Source: an uncultured Verrucomicrobiota bacterium
GTDB lineage: Bacteria; Verrucomicrobiota; Verrucomicrobiia; Limisphaerales; UBA9464
Assembly (NCBI GenBank): GCA_903907925.1
Contig: CAIVQB010000052.1
Coordinates: 1 to 64,000 of the forward strand
Length of the DNA stretch: 64,000 nt
Reading direction: 5' to 3'
Below the pieces are notes generated by a model that worked only from the letters and a program-made list of their open reading frames with translations, was not told where the DNA came from and did no database searches. Positions within the stretch are counted from its first letter, which is position 1. Each line of letters opens with the position of its first letter. The position numbers were made by a program, and so were the translations under genes. This document shows positions 24,508 to 32,954 of the stretch, one piece after another.

Positions 24508-25863
24508 TCAGCGACCGAAATTCATCCCCGGCATTCCGGGGAGCTTTCCGCCGAACTTGCCGAGGAGCTTCTGCATCTTGCCCAGCTTTTTCATCATGCC
24601 CTGCATCTCATCGAAGCGGCGCAGGACATTGTTGACCTCCGCCACATTGACGCCGGAGCCCTTGGCGATGCGTTGACGGCGCTTGGCGTTGAGCAGTTGC
24701 GGGGTGGCGCGTTCCTTCGGGGTCATGGCGCAGAGGATGCCCTCCATCCGGCGGAATTCGCGTTCGCTCTTCGACATGTCCACGCCCTTGATCATGTCGC
24801 CGCCGCCCGGCAGCAGGCCGACCAGATTCTCCAGCGGACCCATCTTCTTCATCTCGCGCAACTGCATGAGGAAATCGTCGAGGGTGAACAACCCCCGGCG
24901 CATCTTCTCCTCCATCTCCATCGCCTTCTGCTGGTCGATGGCTTCGGCGGCTTTTTCCACCAGGGTGACGACGTCGCCCATGCCGAGGATGCGCTGGGCC
25001 ATCCGTTCGGGGTGGAACGGTTCGAAGTCCTCGAGCTTTTCACCGACGCCCATGAACTTGATCGGCTTGCCGACCACGCTTCGGAACGACAACGCCGCAC
25101 CACCGCGGGCATCGCCGTCGAGCTTGGTGAGGATCGCGCCGGTGACACCGAGGGCCTTGTCGAAATGGGTGGCCACATTGACCGCCTCCTGTCCGGTGGC
25201 GGCGTCGAGCACCAGCAGGATTTCCTGGGGCCGGATCAGGTCGCGCAGACGGACCAGTTCCTGGACCAGAGGTTCATCAATCTGCAACCGGCCGGCGGTG
25301 TCGAAGATGATCGTCGTCTTCTGGTGCGCGGCGGCGTAGTCGATGGCTTCGCGGGCGATCTTGAGGACATCCGTTTCGCCCAGTTTCTTGAAGACCGGGA
25401 TGTCAAGCTGCGCGCCGAGGGTGGCCAATTGTTCCATGGCCGCCGGCCGGTAGACATCCCCGGCGACGAGCAACACGTGGCGACCCTGTTTCTGGAGCAG
25501 GCGGGCCAGCTTACCCGAGCTGGTGGTCTTGCCCGAACCGTGGAGGCCGACCATGAGGATGCACGACGGGCTGGCGTTGAGCTGGAGGGCGGCATTCTCC
25601 GAACCGAGCAGGCCGACCAGTTCATCGTGGATGATTTTGATCATCTGCTGGCCCGGCTGGACCGATTGGATGACCTGATCGCCGAGGGCCTGAGCCTTGA
25701 CCCGTTCAATGAAATCGCGGGCCACACCGAACTGGACATCGGCGTCCAGCAAGGCGAGGCGGACGTCGCGCAAGGCATCACTCACGTTCGACTCGGAGAT
25801 TTTTCCGAGCCCGCGGAGATTGCGGAAGACGTTCTGGAGCTTGCCGCTCAGGGAATCGAACAT
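24508..25863 (-). CDS. ffh: signal recognition particle protein Ffh
   Basis: This is the SRP54 GTPase that binds 4.5S RNA and signal sequences for co-translational membrane targeting. The 451-residue protein has the N domain, then G1 GLHGSGKTT, G3 DTAGRLQID and G4 TKLDGDARGG. A Met-rich M domain ends in a Gly/Met/Lys-rich tail (PGMPGMNFGR). Length and order match E. coli Ffh. The ATG at 25863 opens with MFDSLSGKLQNVF, a normal Ffh start. No SRP RNA gene is recognised in the window. Confidence 0.97.
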   Translation of the reverse strand: MFDSLSGKLQNVFRNLRGLGKISESNVSDALRDVRLALLDADVQFGVARDFIERVKAQALGDQVIQSVQPGQQMIKIIHDELVGLLGSENAALQLNASPSCILMVGLHGSGKTTSSGKLARLLQKQGRHVLLVAGDVYRPAAMEQLATLGAQLDIPVFKKLGETDVLKIAREAIDYAAAHQKTTIIFDTAGRLQIDEPLVQELVRLRDLIRPQEILLVLDAATGQEAVNVATHFDKALGVTGAILTKLDGDARGGAALSFRSVVGKPIKFMGVGEKLEDFEPFHPERMAQRILGMGDVVTLVEKAAEAIDQQKAMEMEEKMRRGLFTLDDFLMQLREMKKMGPLENLVGLLPGGGDMIKGVDMSKSEREFRRMEGILCAMTPKERATPQLLNAKRRQRIAKGSGVNVAEVNNVLRRFDEMQGMMKKLGKMQKLLGKFGGKLPGMPGMNFGR

Positions 25864-25892
25864 GGGGGCGAGAATAGACAGGTTTGGCGGCG

Positions 25893-25936
25893 ACAGAAAA
25901 AAGAAAACGGGCGCATCCGGTGAGGGACGCGCCCGT
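25893..25936 (-). terminator. intrinsic terminator of rpsA
   Basis: ACGGGCGC (25907-25914) pairs with GCGCCCGT (25929-25936). On the minus strand the stem is followed by TTTTCTTTTTTCTG, a good U-tract. It lies 35 bases past the rpsA stop and separates rpsA from ffh. Confidence 0.88.
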
Positions 25937-25971
25937 GTGAAAGGCAGGGCGGCCGGGGCCGCGGGTGCGGT

Positions 25972-27651
25972 TTACTGCTTGCTGAACTTCTCCTCGGCGG
26001 CGGCGAACGCGTGTTCGAGCGCGACGAGATCCTCGCCCGGCTTGAGCGAATCGAGGACGGCCTGTTCGGCCTTGAGCTGTTCGGTCGAGTAGTTGGCCGC
26101 CTTGATGGACAGACCGATCCGGCGGTCGGCGCGGTCGATCTTGATCACGCGCGCGTTCACGTCGTCACCGACCTTGAGCACGTTCTTGATCTTGTCGACG
26201 CGTTCCTCGCTGACCTGCGAGATGTGGACCAGGCCGTCGATGTCGTGGGGCAGTCCGACGAAGGCGCCGAAGCTCGCGAGCTTGGTGACCTTGCCGGCCA
26301 CGAGGTCGCCGACCTTGAAGAACTGATCGATCTGATCCCAGGGATCGACCGAGAGCTGCTTCATGCCGACGCTGATGCGCTGGTTGGCCTTGTCGACCTC
26401 GAGCACGACCGCCTCGACGACGTCGCCCTTCTTCACGACTTCGCTGGGGTGATTGATCTTGCGGGTCCAGCTCATGTCGGACACGTGGATCATGCCATCG
26501 AGGCCTTCCTCGAGTTCGATGAACGCGCCGTAGCTGGTCAGGTTGCGGATGGCACCCTTGACCTTGGTCCCCGGGGGATACTTCTCATGGGCGACATCCC
26601 ACGGGTTGGTCTCGAGCTGGCGGATGCCGAGGGAGATCTTCTGCTCCTCGCGGTTGATGCCGAGCACGACCGCCTCGAGTTCCTGGCCGACCTTGAGGAC
26701 GTCCGAGGGTTTGGCGATGCGCTTGGTCCAACTGAGTTCCGTGACGTGGACGAGGCCTTCGACACCGGGTTCCACTTCGACGAAGGCGCCGTAGGGAACG
26801 AGGTTGACGACCTTGCCCTTGACCTTGGTGCCGAGGGGGTACTTGGCCTCGATGCTGTCCCAGGGATTCGCTTCCTTCTGCTTGAGGCCGAGGGAGACGC
26901 GTTCCTTTTCGCGGTTGATGTCGAGGACGACGACGTCGATTTCCTGGCCCACGCGGAGCATTTCACTGGGATGGCTGAGCCGGCCCCAGGACATGTCGGT
27001 GATGTGGAGGAGGCCGTCGAGGCCGTTGAGGTCGATGAAAGCACCGAAGTCGGTGAGGTTCTTGACCGTGCCCTTGCGGACGTCGCCCGGGACCATCTCG
27101 GACAGGAGCGAGGCCCGGCGCGCGTTGCGCTCGGCTTCGACGAGTTCGCGGCGGCTGAGAACGACGTTCTGGCGGTCGGGGTTCAGTTTGACGACCTTGA
27201 ATTCGTAGGCGTTGCCCACGTAGGCGCCGAGGTTCTTCGGCGGGGTGATGTCCACCTGGCTCGACGGGCAGAAGGCCTCGACGCCGATGTTGACCACCAG
27301 GCCGCCCTTGACGACGCCCTTCACCTTGCCGGTGACGGTGCCGCCCTCATTGCAAATGGTCTGGATGCGGTCCCAGTTCTGTTGGAATTCGGCCTTTTCC
27401 TTGGACAGATGGACATTGCCATCCTTGTCCTCGGCGCGCTCGATCAGGACGTCGATGAGATCGCCCACCTTGACGGTGGTGAAATCGACGAACTCCGAGG
27501 CGGAAACGACGCCTTCGGATTTTCCGCCGATGTCCACGAGGGCTTCTTTCGGACGGAGTTCAATGATGGTTCCCTTGACGATTTGGCCGGTTTGAAGCGA
27601 ACGGTCGTACTGCTTCAGGAGCTCGGCGAAGGACTGCGTGGTCGCTGCCAT
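25972..27651 (-). CDS. rpsA: 30S ribosomal protein S1
   Basis: S1 binds mRNA leaders and helps load them on the 30S subunit. The 559-residue chain has six S1 (OB-fold) repeats. The first is a degenerate S1 motif (VDIGGKSEGVVSASEF) and the later ones carry clear DFGAFIDLNGLDGLLHI, YGAFVEVEPGVEGLVHV, YGAFIELEEGLDGMIHV and FGAFVGLPHDIDGLVHI segments, spaced about 87 residues apart. Length matches E. coli S1 (557). The ATG at 27651 is the first start. The dominance of S1 may fit the scarcity of strong SD sequences in this window. Confidence 0.97.
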   Translation of the reverse strand: MAATTQSFAELLKQYDRSLQTGQIVKGTIIELRPKEALVDIGGKSEGVVSASEFVDFTTVKVGDLIDVLIERAEDKDGNVHLSKEKAEFQQNWDRIQTICNEGGTVTGKVKGVVKGGLVVNIGVEAFCPSSQVDITPPKNLGAYVGNAYEFKVVKLNPDRQNVVLSRRELVEAERNARRASLLSEMVPGDVRKGTVKNLTDFGAFIDLNGLDGLLHITDMSWGRLSHPSEMLRVGQEIDVVVLDINREKERVSLGLKQKEANPWDSIEAKYPLGTKVKGKVVNLVPYGAFVEVEPGVEGLVHVTELSWTKRIAKPSDVLKVGQELEAVVLGINREEQKISLGIRQLETNPWDVAHEKYPPGTKVKGAIRNLTSYGAFIELEEGLDGMIHVSDMSWTRKINHPSEVVKKGDVVEAVVLEVDKANQRISVGMKQLSVDPWDQIDQFFKVGDLVAGKVTKLASFGAFVGLPHDIDGLVHISQVSEERVDKIKNVLKVGDDVNARVIKIDRADRRIGLSIKAANYSTEQLKAEQAVLDSLKPGEDLVALEHAFAAAEEKFSKQ

Positions 27652-28217
27652 AATCTACAAACGATATACCTACGGACGGACGGACTCGGAGAAACGGGAG
27701 GCTTTTGCGGGACGTGTAGAAAGCGCGGCCCGCGCGAAGACTCCGGTGCCCAACTTCACCGCGTTGCGGGTTGGCAACGGAGGTTAAAGGTCAGGTTGTG
27801 CGTTTAACGGTCTTTTCTCAGCCTCAAGCGGTGACGCACACGCGGCACCAGGCGGGGCGGACCGTAGGGAGCTGGCAGGCGGCGACAAGGCTTTTTTCAG
27901 GGCCTTTGCAGTCCTGTGGCTGGCGGCTCCGCTCCCGGCGTTGGGTGAAACCGGGTCGGATTTCACTCCAACCCGTTCCCGCTCAGTCTGGCTTTGTGGA
28001 AAAACCGGACTCCTCCCACCCCGGAGTTACCCCAAATTTTCCAAAAGATTAGCCTTGCTCATTCGATCAAACCAGTCAGCTTGCGGCGCCCTGCAAGATA
28101 GCGAGCGAAAGTCCAGGCGTGGTAAATCTTCAGTTGAACGTGTTTCAGTGATGATTTGAAACCCGATGGTCGGGAACAGTCTGAGAAATCACTGCGAGTC
28201 GAGCTAGGAAATCATCA
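27652..28217. promoter_or_regulatory. 566-base divergent control region of rpsA and the RRM gene, with two leader hairpins
   Basis: No gene is supported here. Just before the RRM gene are two adjacent hairpins: GTTTCA/TGAAAC (28142-28147 with 28157-28162) and CCCGA-TGG-TCGGG (28162-28174). GTTAAA/TTTAAC (27784-27809) is a further weak dyad. The SD TAGGAAA lies seven bases before the ATG at 28218. The long leader resembles those of cold-inducible RNA-binding protein genes, but no -10/-35 pair is clear enough to call. Confidence 0.4.
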
Positions 28218-28556
28218 ATGAACACGAAACTGTACGTGGGGAACCTCTCGTTCAACACCACCGAAAACGACCTCCAGGACGCTTTTGCCGCTCACGGCGA
28301 AGTCTCCGAGGTCAACCTCATGGTCGACCGTATGACGGGCCGCTCCCGCGGCTTTGCCTTCGTCACCATGGCCACTCCTGACGGAGCCAAGGCCGCCATC
28401 GACAACATGCACGGCAAGCAGCTCGACGGCCGTCCCCTGACGGTCAATGAAGCGCGTCCGAAGGAAGAGCGGCCCGGCGGCGGGTTCGGCGGTGGCGGCG
28501 GCGGCGGCGGAAGCCGTGGTCCCCGTCGCGAGGGCGGATTCCGTCCCCGTTACTAA
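28218..28556 (+). CDS. RRM-domain RNA-binding protein with Gly-rich tail
   Basis: The 112-residue protein has a single RNA recognition motif: RNP-2 KLYVGNLSF at residues 4-12 and RNP-1 [10 protein letters not shown] at about residues 43-52, with the conserved aromatic residues. A Gly/Arg-rich tail ([21 protein letters not shown]) follows. This is the Rbp/GRP-like family known from cyanobacteria and other bacteria, thought to bind single-stranded RNA and often cold-induced. The gene is monocistronic between its leader and an intrinsic terminator. Confidence 0.93.
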   Translation: MNTKLYVGNLSFNTTENDLQDAFAAHGEVSEVNLMVDRMTGRSRGFAFVTMATPDGAKAAIDNMHGKQLDGRPLTVNEARPKEERPGGGFGGGGGGGGSRGPRREGGFRPRY

Positions 28557-28591
28557 TCAGCTGCCTGACCTAGGCTCTCAATAGGTTTTTC

Positions 28592-28631
28592 AACGGCGCG
28601 GGGCCGGTTCACTCCACCCCGCGCCGTTTTT
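28592..28631 (+). terminator. intrinsic terminator of the RRM gene
   Basis: AACGGCGCGGGG (28592-28603) pairs perfectly with CCCCGCGCCGTT (28617-28628) around a 13-base loop, followed by TTT to give a T5 run. It lies 36 bases after the stop codon. Confidence 0.93.
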
Positions 28632-28716
28632 CGATCTCAACCTCGGAATTCGGAATGCCTCCAGCCCCTCACCGGACTCCCAACCCTTAGACCGCTCCGG
28701 CTGGTTACGACTGATC

Positions 28717-28929
28717 ATGGAAGAACACATTTCACTCGAAGGTAAGATCCTCACGGTGCTTGCCGGAACGATGTTTCGCGTCGAACTCGACAACAAACAC
28801 ATCGTCCTGGCCCACATTTCCGGAAAGATGCGTAAACGCTTCATCCGGTTGACGCCAGGGGATCGCGTGCGGCTCGAAATGTCGCCCTACGACCTGAACA
28901 AGGCCCGCATCACCTATCGTCTCGGCTGA
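28717..28929 (+). CDS. infA: translation initiation factor IF-1
   Basis: The 70-residue OB-fold protein blocks the ribosomal A site during initiation. [39 protein letters not shown] and [24 protein letters not shown] are close to E. coli IF-1. It stands alone between two intrinsic terminators rather than in the usual ribosomal-protein operon. Confidence 0.96.
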   Translation: MEEHISLEGKILTVLAGTMFRVELDNKHIVLAHISGKMRKRFIRLTPGDRVRLEMSPYDLNKARITYRLG

Positions 28930-29001
28930 TCGGGTGTCGGTTGACCGGACGTCGGCTGAACCGCCGGATCCCGGACTTCCACTTCTTCCTGTCCCACTTT
29001 C

Positions 29002-29030
29002 CGGCGCCGCCCACACGCGGCGCCGTTTTT
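29002..29030 (+). terminator. intrinsic terminator of infA
   Basis: CGGCGCCGC (29002-29010) pairs perfectly with GCGGCGCCG (29017-29025) around CCACAC and is followed by TTTTT (29026-29030). It lies about 70 bases after the infA stop. Confidence 0.93.
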
Positions 29031-29079
29031 CGTTCCCAGTCGGTTCATAGCCCGACCCTTCTCCAAGAAGTCCGTCCGC

Positions 29080-30162
29080 CTACTTCCAAGCCGTCCGCAG
29101 CACTCTCAGGAAGTTGCCGTGAGCGAACCCGGTGACGTCCTCTTCGCTGTAGCCCCTCGCCCGCAGCATCGCCGGCAGGCGTTGAAGCTCGGCGATCGTG
29201 GTCAGGTCCTGTGGCGTCTGCTCCAAACCGAATCCACCGTCGAGATCCGACCCGATCCCCACGTGACGGGCATTGCCGGCCAACTGGCAGATGTGATCGA
29301 TGTGATCGAGGATGCGTTCCAGAACCAATCCGGTGTTGGCCGGGGTTGACGTTCCCCGTTTCCAATCGGGAACCATCATCCAACCGTCGAACACCGCCCC
29401 CAACACTCCGTCGCGACGGATCACTTCGCGGATCTGGTCGTCGGTCCACTGGCGGGTGTCGGGGACTAGGGAGCGGCAGTTCTGATGACTGCCCCACACC
29501 GGTCCGTCCCAAATCTTCATCGCATCCCAAAACGCATCGTCGCAGAGATGAGTGGCGTCCAGAATCATTCCGAGGCGTCGCATCTCGGCCAGCAATTCAC
29601 GGCCGCGGGCGTTCAATCCCCCGCTGGAATGGGTTCCGTTGGCGTAAATTCCGGGCCCGTAGTGCGCGGGTCCGATTGCCCGCAATCCATAGCCGTAGGC
29701 CCGTTCCAAATGCCCCATCGTGGCCAGCGAATCAGCGCCCTCCAGCGATAGAATGTAACCCACCGGTCCCGTGGTGACGGTTGAGCCGGACGGGGCTGGA
29801 TTCCATTTCGCAAGATGCGCTTCCAGGCCGGCCCGATCCCGAATCTGCACCAATTCTCCGGCGGCTTCCATTTCGCGGTACCAGGCCAGTTGCGCCTGGG
29901 TCATCGACCAGGCTTGCGCGGGGGATCGCCAGCCGGAGATCGGGCTCCAGGCGTTGTGTTCCACCCGGGCGATCTGCGTCGCCACGCAGAGCCCGACACC
30001 ACCCCGCCGCATTTCGGGCAGACAGACCGTGCCGTTGCCACGATCGGGACGGTCCTTCACCCGGGCATCGGACTCGCGGATGGTCGCCAGCGGACGGGTC
30101 AGGTCACGGTTCCACTCGACGGCGTTCATCGCCAGGTCGAGATGAGCATCAAAGATAAACAT
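29080..30162 (-). CDS. membrane dipeptidase (M19, renal dipeptidase family)
   Basis: A zinc dipeptidase of the amidohydrolase superfamily, 360 residues. It shows the first metal pair in FDAHLDLAMN (H-x-D), the bridging Glu in LSLEGADSL, His in LDATHLCDDAFW and SHQNCRSL, and GIGSDLDGGFG near the end. M19 enzymes hydrolyse dipeptides including those with a C-terminal D-residue. There is no signal peptide (MFIFDAHLDL), so it is cytoplasmic. It is the last gene of a minus-strand run with the D-amino-acid lyase-like gene, 27 bases after it. Confidence 0.9.
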   Translation of the reverse strand: MFIFDAHLDLAMNAVEWNRDLTRPLATIRESDARVKDRPDRGNGTVCLPEMRRGGVGLCVATQIARVEHNAWSPISGWRSPAQAWSMTQAQLAWYREMEAAGELVQIRDRAGLEAHLAKWNPAPSGSTVTTGPVGYILSLEGADSLATMGHLERAYGYGLRAIGPAHYGPGIYANGTHSSGGLNARGRELLAEMRRLGMILDATHLCDDAFWDAMKIWDGPVWGSHQNCRSLVPDTRQWTDDQIREVIRRDGVLGAVFDGWMMVPDWKRGTSTPANTGLVLERILDHIDHICQLAGNARHVGIGSDLDGGFGLEQTPQDLTTIAELQRLPAMLRARGYSEEDVTGFAHGNFLRVLRTAWK

Positions 30163-30189
30163 GAAATCCGGGTCCGCTGGTTAACGGGT

Positions 30190-31299
30190 TCAAACGTGGA
30201 TTCGCCGCGCGCGGGCGGTGACGGTCCAGCAGCCCGAGGCCTGTCCCTCCCGCACCACCCAAACTTCCTGGTGCAGCGCGACCGTTGGACAGACATGCCA
30301 CGGCAGGGCGTAAATGCAGTCGCCGATGGAAATCCCGGAGGCATCGGGAAGTTCCACGACCAGGTGCTCTTCATTATGCGCCACCGGAATTGCACCCGGC
30401 AGATTGAGAAACACCACCCGCGGCTGCGGCATTTCGGACGCGACGGCCTTGTGCCCCAAATCGAGACACACGCGATTCGCCGTCGGCTTGCTCACCACCC
30501 GGCACAACAACACCGCCGCCGGCTCAAAGTGGAGATCCGGCAGTTTCTTCGCATAGCCGGCATCCCACAAAACGCAGGTGCCCGGACTCAACTCCACGCC
30601 GTGCCGCAGGGCGTGGATCGGGAAAGTCGGGGTACCACCGGCGACCATCGTCGGAACCGAAAAGCCAAGCCCCTCCAGTCGGGCGCGCAACTGTTCCACC
30701 GGTGCAAAGGATTCATTGCAGGCCGCCGCCCGGACCGCCGGATCGGGGTCGTGCAGGTGACCGTCATAGGCATGCAGGCCGGCTGGAATCAGGCCCGGTA
30801 ATACCGAAATCCGTTGATACAGAGCCACCGCAGCATCCCCCGGCGACACGCCGGTCCGGTGCTGACCCACGTCGAGATCGACGAAGGCCGCGATGCGAAC
30901 CGACGCCCGGATGGCGGCGTCCGACAGAGCCGTCGCCGAAGCGTCATTGTCCACCACCGCGCCCAGTCGCGAACCCGGATGAAGAGCGGCCAGATCGGCA
31001 AGGCGACCGACATTCGGCCCCACCGGTTGACAGGCGAGGAGGATGTCTTTGGCACCGGCCAGCGCCGCCATCTCGGCCTCGGCGATGGTCGCGCACTTGA
31101 CCCGGGTGATTCCCAATTCGACCTGGCGCCGGACCAGTTCAGGCAGCTTGTGGGTCTTGATATGCGGGCGGAGCCGGGCGGGATCGCCGGCAATGCGGAT
31201 CATTTCCGCGAGATTCCGCTCGATGCGTTCGGGATAAACCAGCAGGGCGGGAGACGGAATCTCCGCGCTGTTCTCCACCTGGAACCACGGCTGTTCCAT
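30190..31299 (-). CDS. metal- and PLP-dependent D-serine dehydratase/D-threonine aldolase-like enzyme
   Basis: A fold type III (alanine racemase-like barrel) PLP enzyme of 369 residues. The PLP lysine lies in LRPHIKTHKLPE, and a C-terminal metal site HxC is in LPWHVCPTVAL. In eukaryotic-type D-serine dehydratase the zinc is bound by His-x-Cys, whereas D-threonine aldolases carry His-x-Asp. The site therefore leans to D-serine dehydratase, giving pyruvate and ammonia through an enamine. The ATG at 31299 follows the ridA-like stop by two bases (TGACCATG). Confidence 0.85.
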   Translation of the reverse strand: MEQPWFQVENSAEIPSPALLVYPERIERNLAEMIRIAGDPARLRPHIKTHKLPELVRRQVELGITRVKCATIAEAEMAALAGAKDILLACQPVGPNVGRLADLAALHPGSRLGAVVDNDASATALSDAAIRASVRIAAFVDLDVGQHRTGVSPGDAAVALYQRISVLPGLIPAGLHAYDGHLHDPDPAVRAAACNESFAPVEQLRARLEGLGFSVPTMVAGGTPTFPIHALRHGVELSPGTCVLWDAGYAKKLPDLHFEPAAVLLCRVVSKPTANRVCLDLGHKAVASEMPQPRVVFLNLPGAIPVAHNEEHLVVELPDASGISIGDCIYALPWHVCPTVALHQEVWVVREGQASGCWTVTARARRIHV

Positions 31300-31301
31300 G
31301 G

Positions 31302-31763
31302 TCAGACCAGTTCGAAGATGACTTCGATTTCGACGGCGATGTTGCCCGGCAACGGTCCCATTCCAACGGCACTGCGCGCGCCGACGCCGTGATCCATTCC
31401 CCAGATTTCGGCGAACAACTCGCTGCACCCGTTGATCACCTTGGGATGATCGTAGAAATCAGCAGCGGTGTTCACCATGCCGAGGATTTTGACCACCCGG
31501 TTCACCCGGTCGAGGGAACCGAGGTGTTCCTTGAGCGTGGCGAGAATGGCGAGACCGACCTGCCGGGCGGCCAGCTTCCCCTCCTCCAGCGTTAGATCTT
31601 TTCCCACGACACCAACAATCAGCGTGCCGTCGGTGCGGACCGGACCGTGCCCGGAGACGTAGGCATGCTGACCGCTGACAACCAGCGGCTTGTAAACCGC
31701 CACCGGTTTGGGGGCGCGGGGAAGTTCGAGATGAAGATCGCGGAGACGGGCTTCGGCACTCAT
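31302..31763 (-). CDS. RidA/YjgF/YER057c/UK114 family enamine deaminase
   Basis: The 153-residue protein has the RidA trimer fold, with segments VVSGQHAYVSGHGP, ARQVGLAILATLKEHLGSLDRVNRVVKILGMV and a C-terminal ARSAVGMGPLPGNIAVEIEV. RidA hydrolyses reactive 2-aminoacrylate/enamine intermediates released by PLP dehydratases. The C-terminal half, with GARSAVGMGPLP instead of R-S/V-x-V-x-v-x-x-LP, is closest to the longer YjgF subfamily. Its ATG overlaps the methyltransferase stop (ATGA), and its own stop is two bases before the D-serine dehydratase-like gene, so the three are co-translated. Confidence 0.9.
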   Translation of the reverse strand: MSAEARLRDLHLELPRAPKPVAVYKPLVVSGQHAYVSGHGPVRTDGTLIVGVVGKDLTLEEGKLAARQVGLAILATLKEHLGSLDRVNRVVKILGMVNTAADFYDHPKVINGCSELFAEIWGMDHGVGARSAVGMGPLPGNIAVEIEVIFELV

Positions 31764-32785
31764 GGACAGGTTGTGACCGGCACCTTCGTACCATCTTCGT
31801 CGGGATCGAGTCGAGCCGCGAGGGGGTCGACTACCGGTTTTCCGCGCAATTCGGCCACCACCCGCACCACGTCGCCGCCGTCGCGAACCTGGATCGACGC
31901 CTTCAAGAAGGCCATCAATCCGCGGGTCGCAACCCACCACCCCTTCCGCCGGGCGATCCGTTTCCAAGCCGTCACGGCGTGATGCCGGGTGGTCGTCACC
32001 GGAGAGCGAATGGGAACGAACCCATGCCGGGTCAGAATCCGCACTAGAGTCCGCGGATCGAAATACCACAAATGGAACGGATGCGAGAGATGGTCCCAAT
32101 TGCGGCCGTCGAGCTTCAATCTCACGGCACTGCCATTCGGAACGGCGATGTGGATTCGCCCGCCGGGTTTGAGCAGACGGGCGAGTTCCGTCAGTTCAAC
32201 GTTGGGATCCGGCAGATGTTCGAGGCTGTGCGACAGGATCGCGACATCAAACGACGATGTCGGCAACCGCAGGTCCACGAGGTTGCCGACCCGGATGTCC
32301 ACGCCATATTCCGCGCCCTTCCGCGCCGCCTCGACACTCAAGTCCGATCCCATCACCTGGCAACCGCGGGATTTTAGGTAGATGAGGATGTCACCGTAGC
32401 CCGATCCGACCTCGATCACCCGCAGTCCGGTCCGGCCGTTGAGCGGCACATTGATGTCGAACGCCCAATTCGCGATCGCGGACCCCAGCGGCGAAATCCA
32501 GCGCCGCCAACCCTTCCACCCCGCGGGCCGCGACCGGCAGTCGCGAAGGAAATCCCAAATCCGTTGCGAACGTTCGCTGCGCTTCCGTCCGATGAAGGCG
32601 TTGTAGCCCGAAGCCTCGGCGTAGTAGCGACTCAGGGCTTCCGGACCCGGGCGCGGTCGGAGCCGGCGCAGGCCGCAACGGCCGCACCGCCACACCGAAG
32701 CCACACCGAAGCCACACCGATGGGCGTTTCCGGATGGGGGACGTCCAGAATCGACGCTCCATCCCGCCCTCCACACACCGCGCAA
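31760..32785 (-). CDS. class I SAM-dependent methyltransferase; N-terminal zinc ribbon thrown out of frame
   Basis: The core shows VIEVGSGYGDIL (motif I), DLSVEAARKG, DVAILSHSLEHLPDP and LLKPGGRIHIAVPNG, as in methyltransferase type 11/12 families with an N-terminal Cys4 ribbon. In the continuous frame the second Cys pair (WRCGRCGLRRLRPRPGPEAL) is present. The first pair (SCAVCGGRDG) lies upstream in another frame. Deleting one of the three 11-base repeats at 32689-32720 joins the two into a normal protein starting near 32811. As written the product would start at an internal site (ATG 32785 is the maximum) and lack a complete ribbon. The 3' end overlaps the RidA gene by 4 bases. Confidence 0.82.
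   Translation of the reverse strand: MRGVWRAGWSVDSGRPPSGNAHRCGFGVASVWRCGRCGLRRLRPRPGPEALSRYYAEASGYNAFIGRKRSERSQRIWDFLRDCRSRPAGWKGWRRWISPLGSAIANWAFDINVPLNGRTGLRVIEVGSGYGDILIYLKSRGCQVMGSDLSVEAARKGAEYGVDIRVGNLVDLRLPTSSFDVAILSHSLEHLPDPNVELTELARLLKPGGRIHIAVPNGSAVRLKLDGRNWDHLSHPFHLWYFDPRTLVRILTRHGFVPIRSPVTTTRHHAVTAWKRIARRKGWWVATRGLMAFLKASIQVRDGGDVVRVVAELRGKPVVDPLAARLDPDEDGTKVPVTTCP
32689..32720. repeat. 11-bp tandem repeat (2.9 copies) inside the methyltransferase gene
   Basis: GCCACACCGAA occurs at 32689-32699 and 32700-32710, then GCCACACCGA at 32711-32720. Because 11 is not a multiple of three, each gain or loss of a unit shifts the frame. Loss of exactly one unit restores a complete Cys4 ribbon joined to the methyltransferase domain. 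Confidence 0.95.
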
Positions 32786-32811
32786 CTGGTATCAACCCAC
32801 TCATTGGACAC
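32689..32811 (-). pseudogene. out-of-frame N-terminal zinc-ribbon part of the methyltransferase
   Basis: From a GTG at 32811 (or ATG at 32889) this frame encodes SNEWVDTSCAVCGGRDG, the first half of a Cys4 ribbon, then DVPHPETPIGVASVW. After the repeat it runs into a meaningless Ala/Arg-rich sequence. It belongs to the methyltransferase at 31760-32785, as shown by the clean rejoining when one 11-base unit is removed. Confidence 0.75.
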
Positions 32812-32954
32812 GAGCGATTCTTTCGCGGTCGGACCGGTGGAAATCAAAGGGATTCGCCCGAGAACTGTTTTGTCCCCACCGACGCACACTGTGACGCAAG
32901 CCGGAGCGCGGGTGGATTGCGGCCCGCACCAGGTTCACGGTACGATTTTGCACG

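Noticed and set aside
27660-28217. Short frames in the rpsA/RRM divergent region
   Set aside because: No SD, no family features; the region reads better as leader and control DNA.
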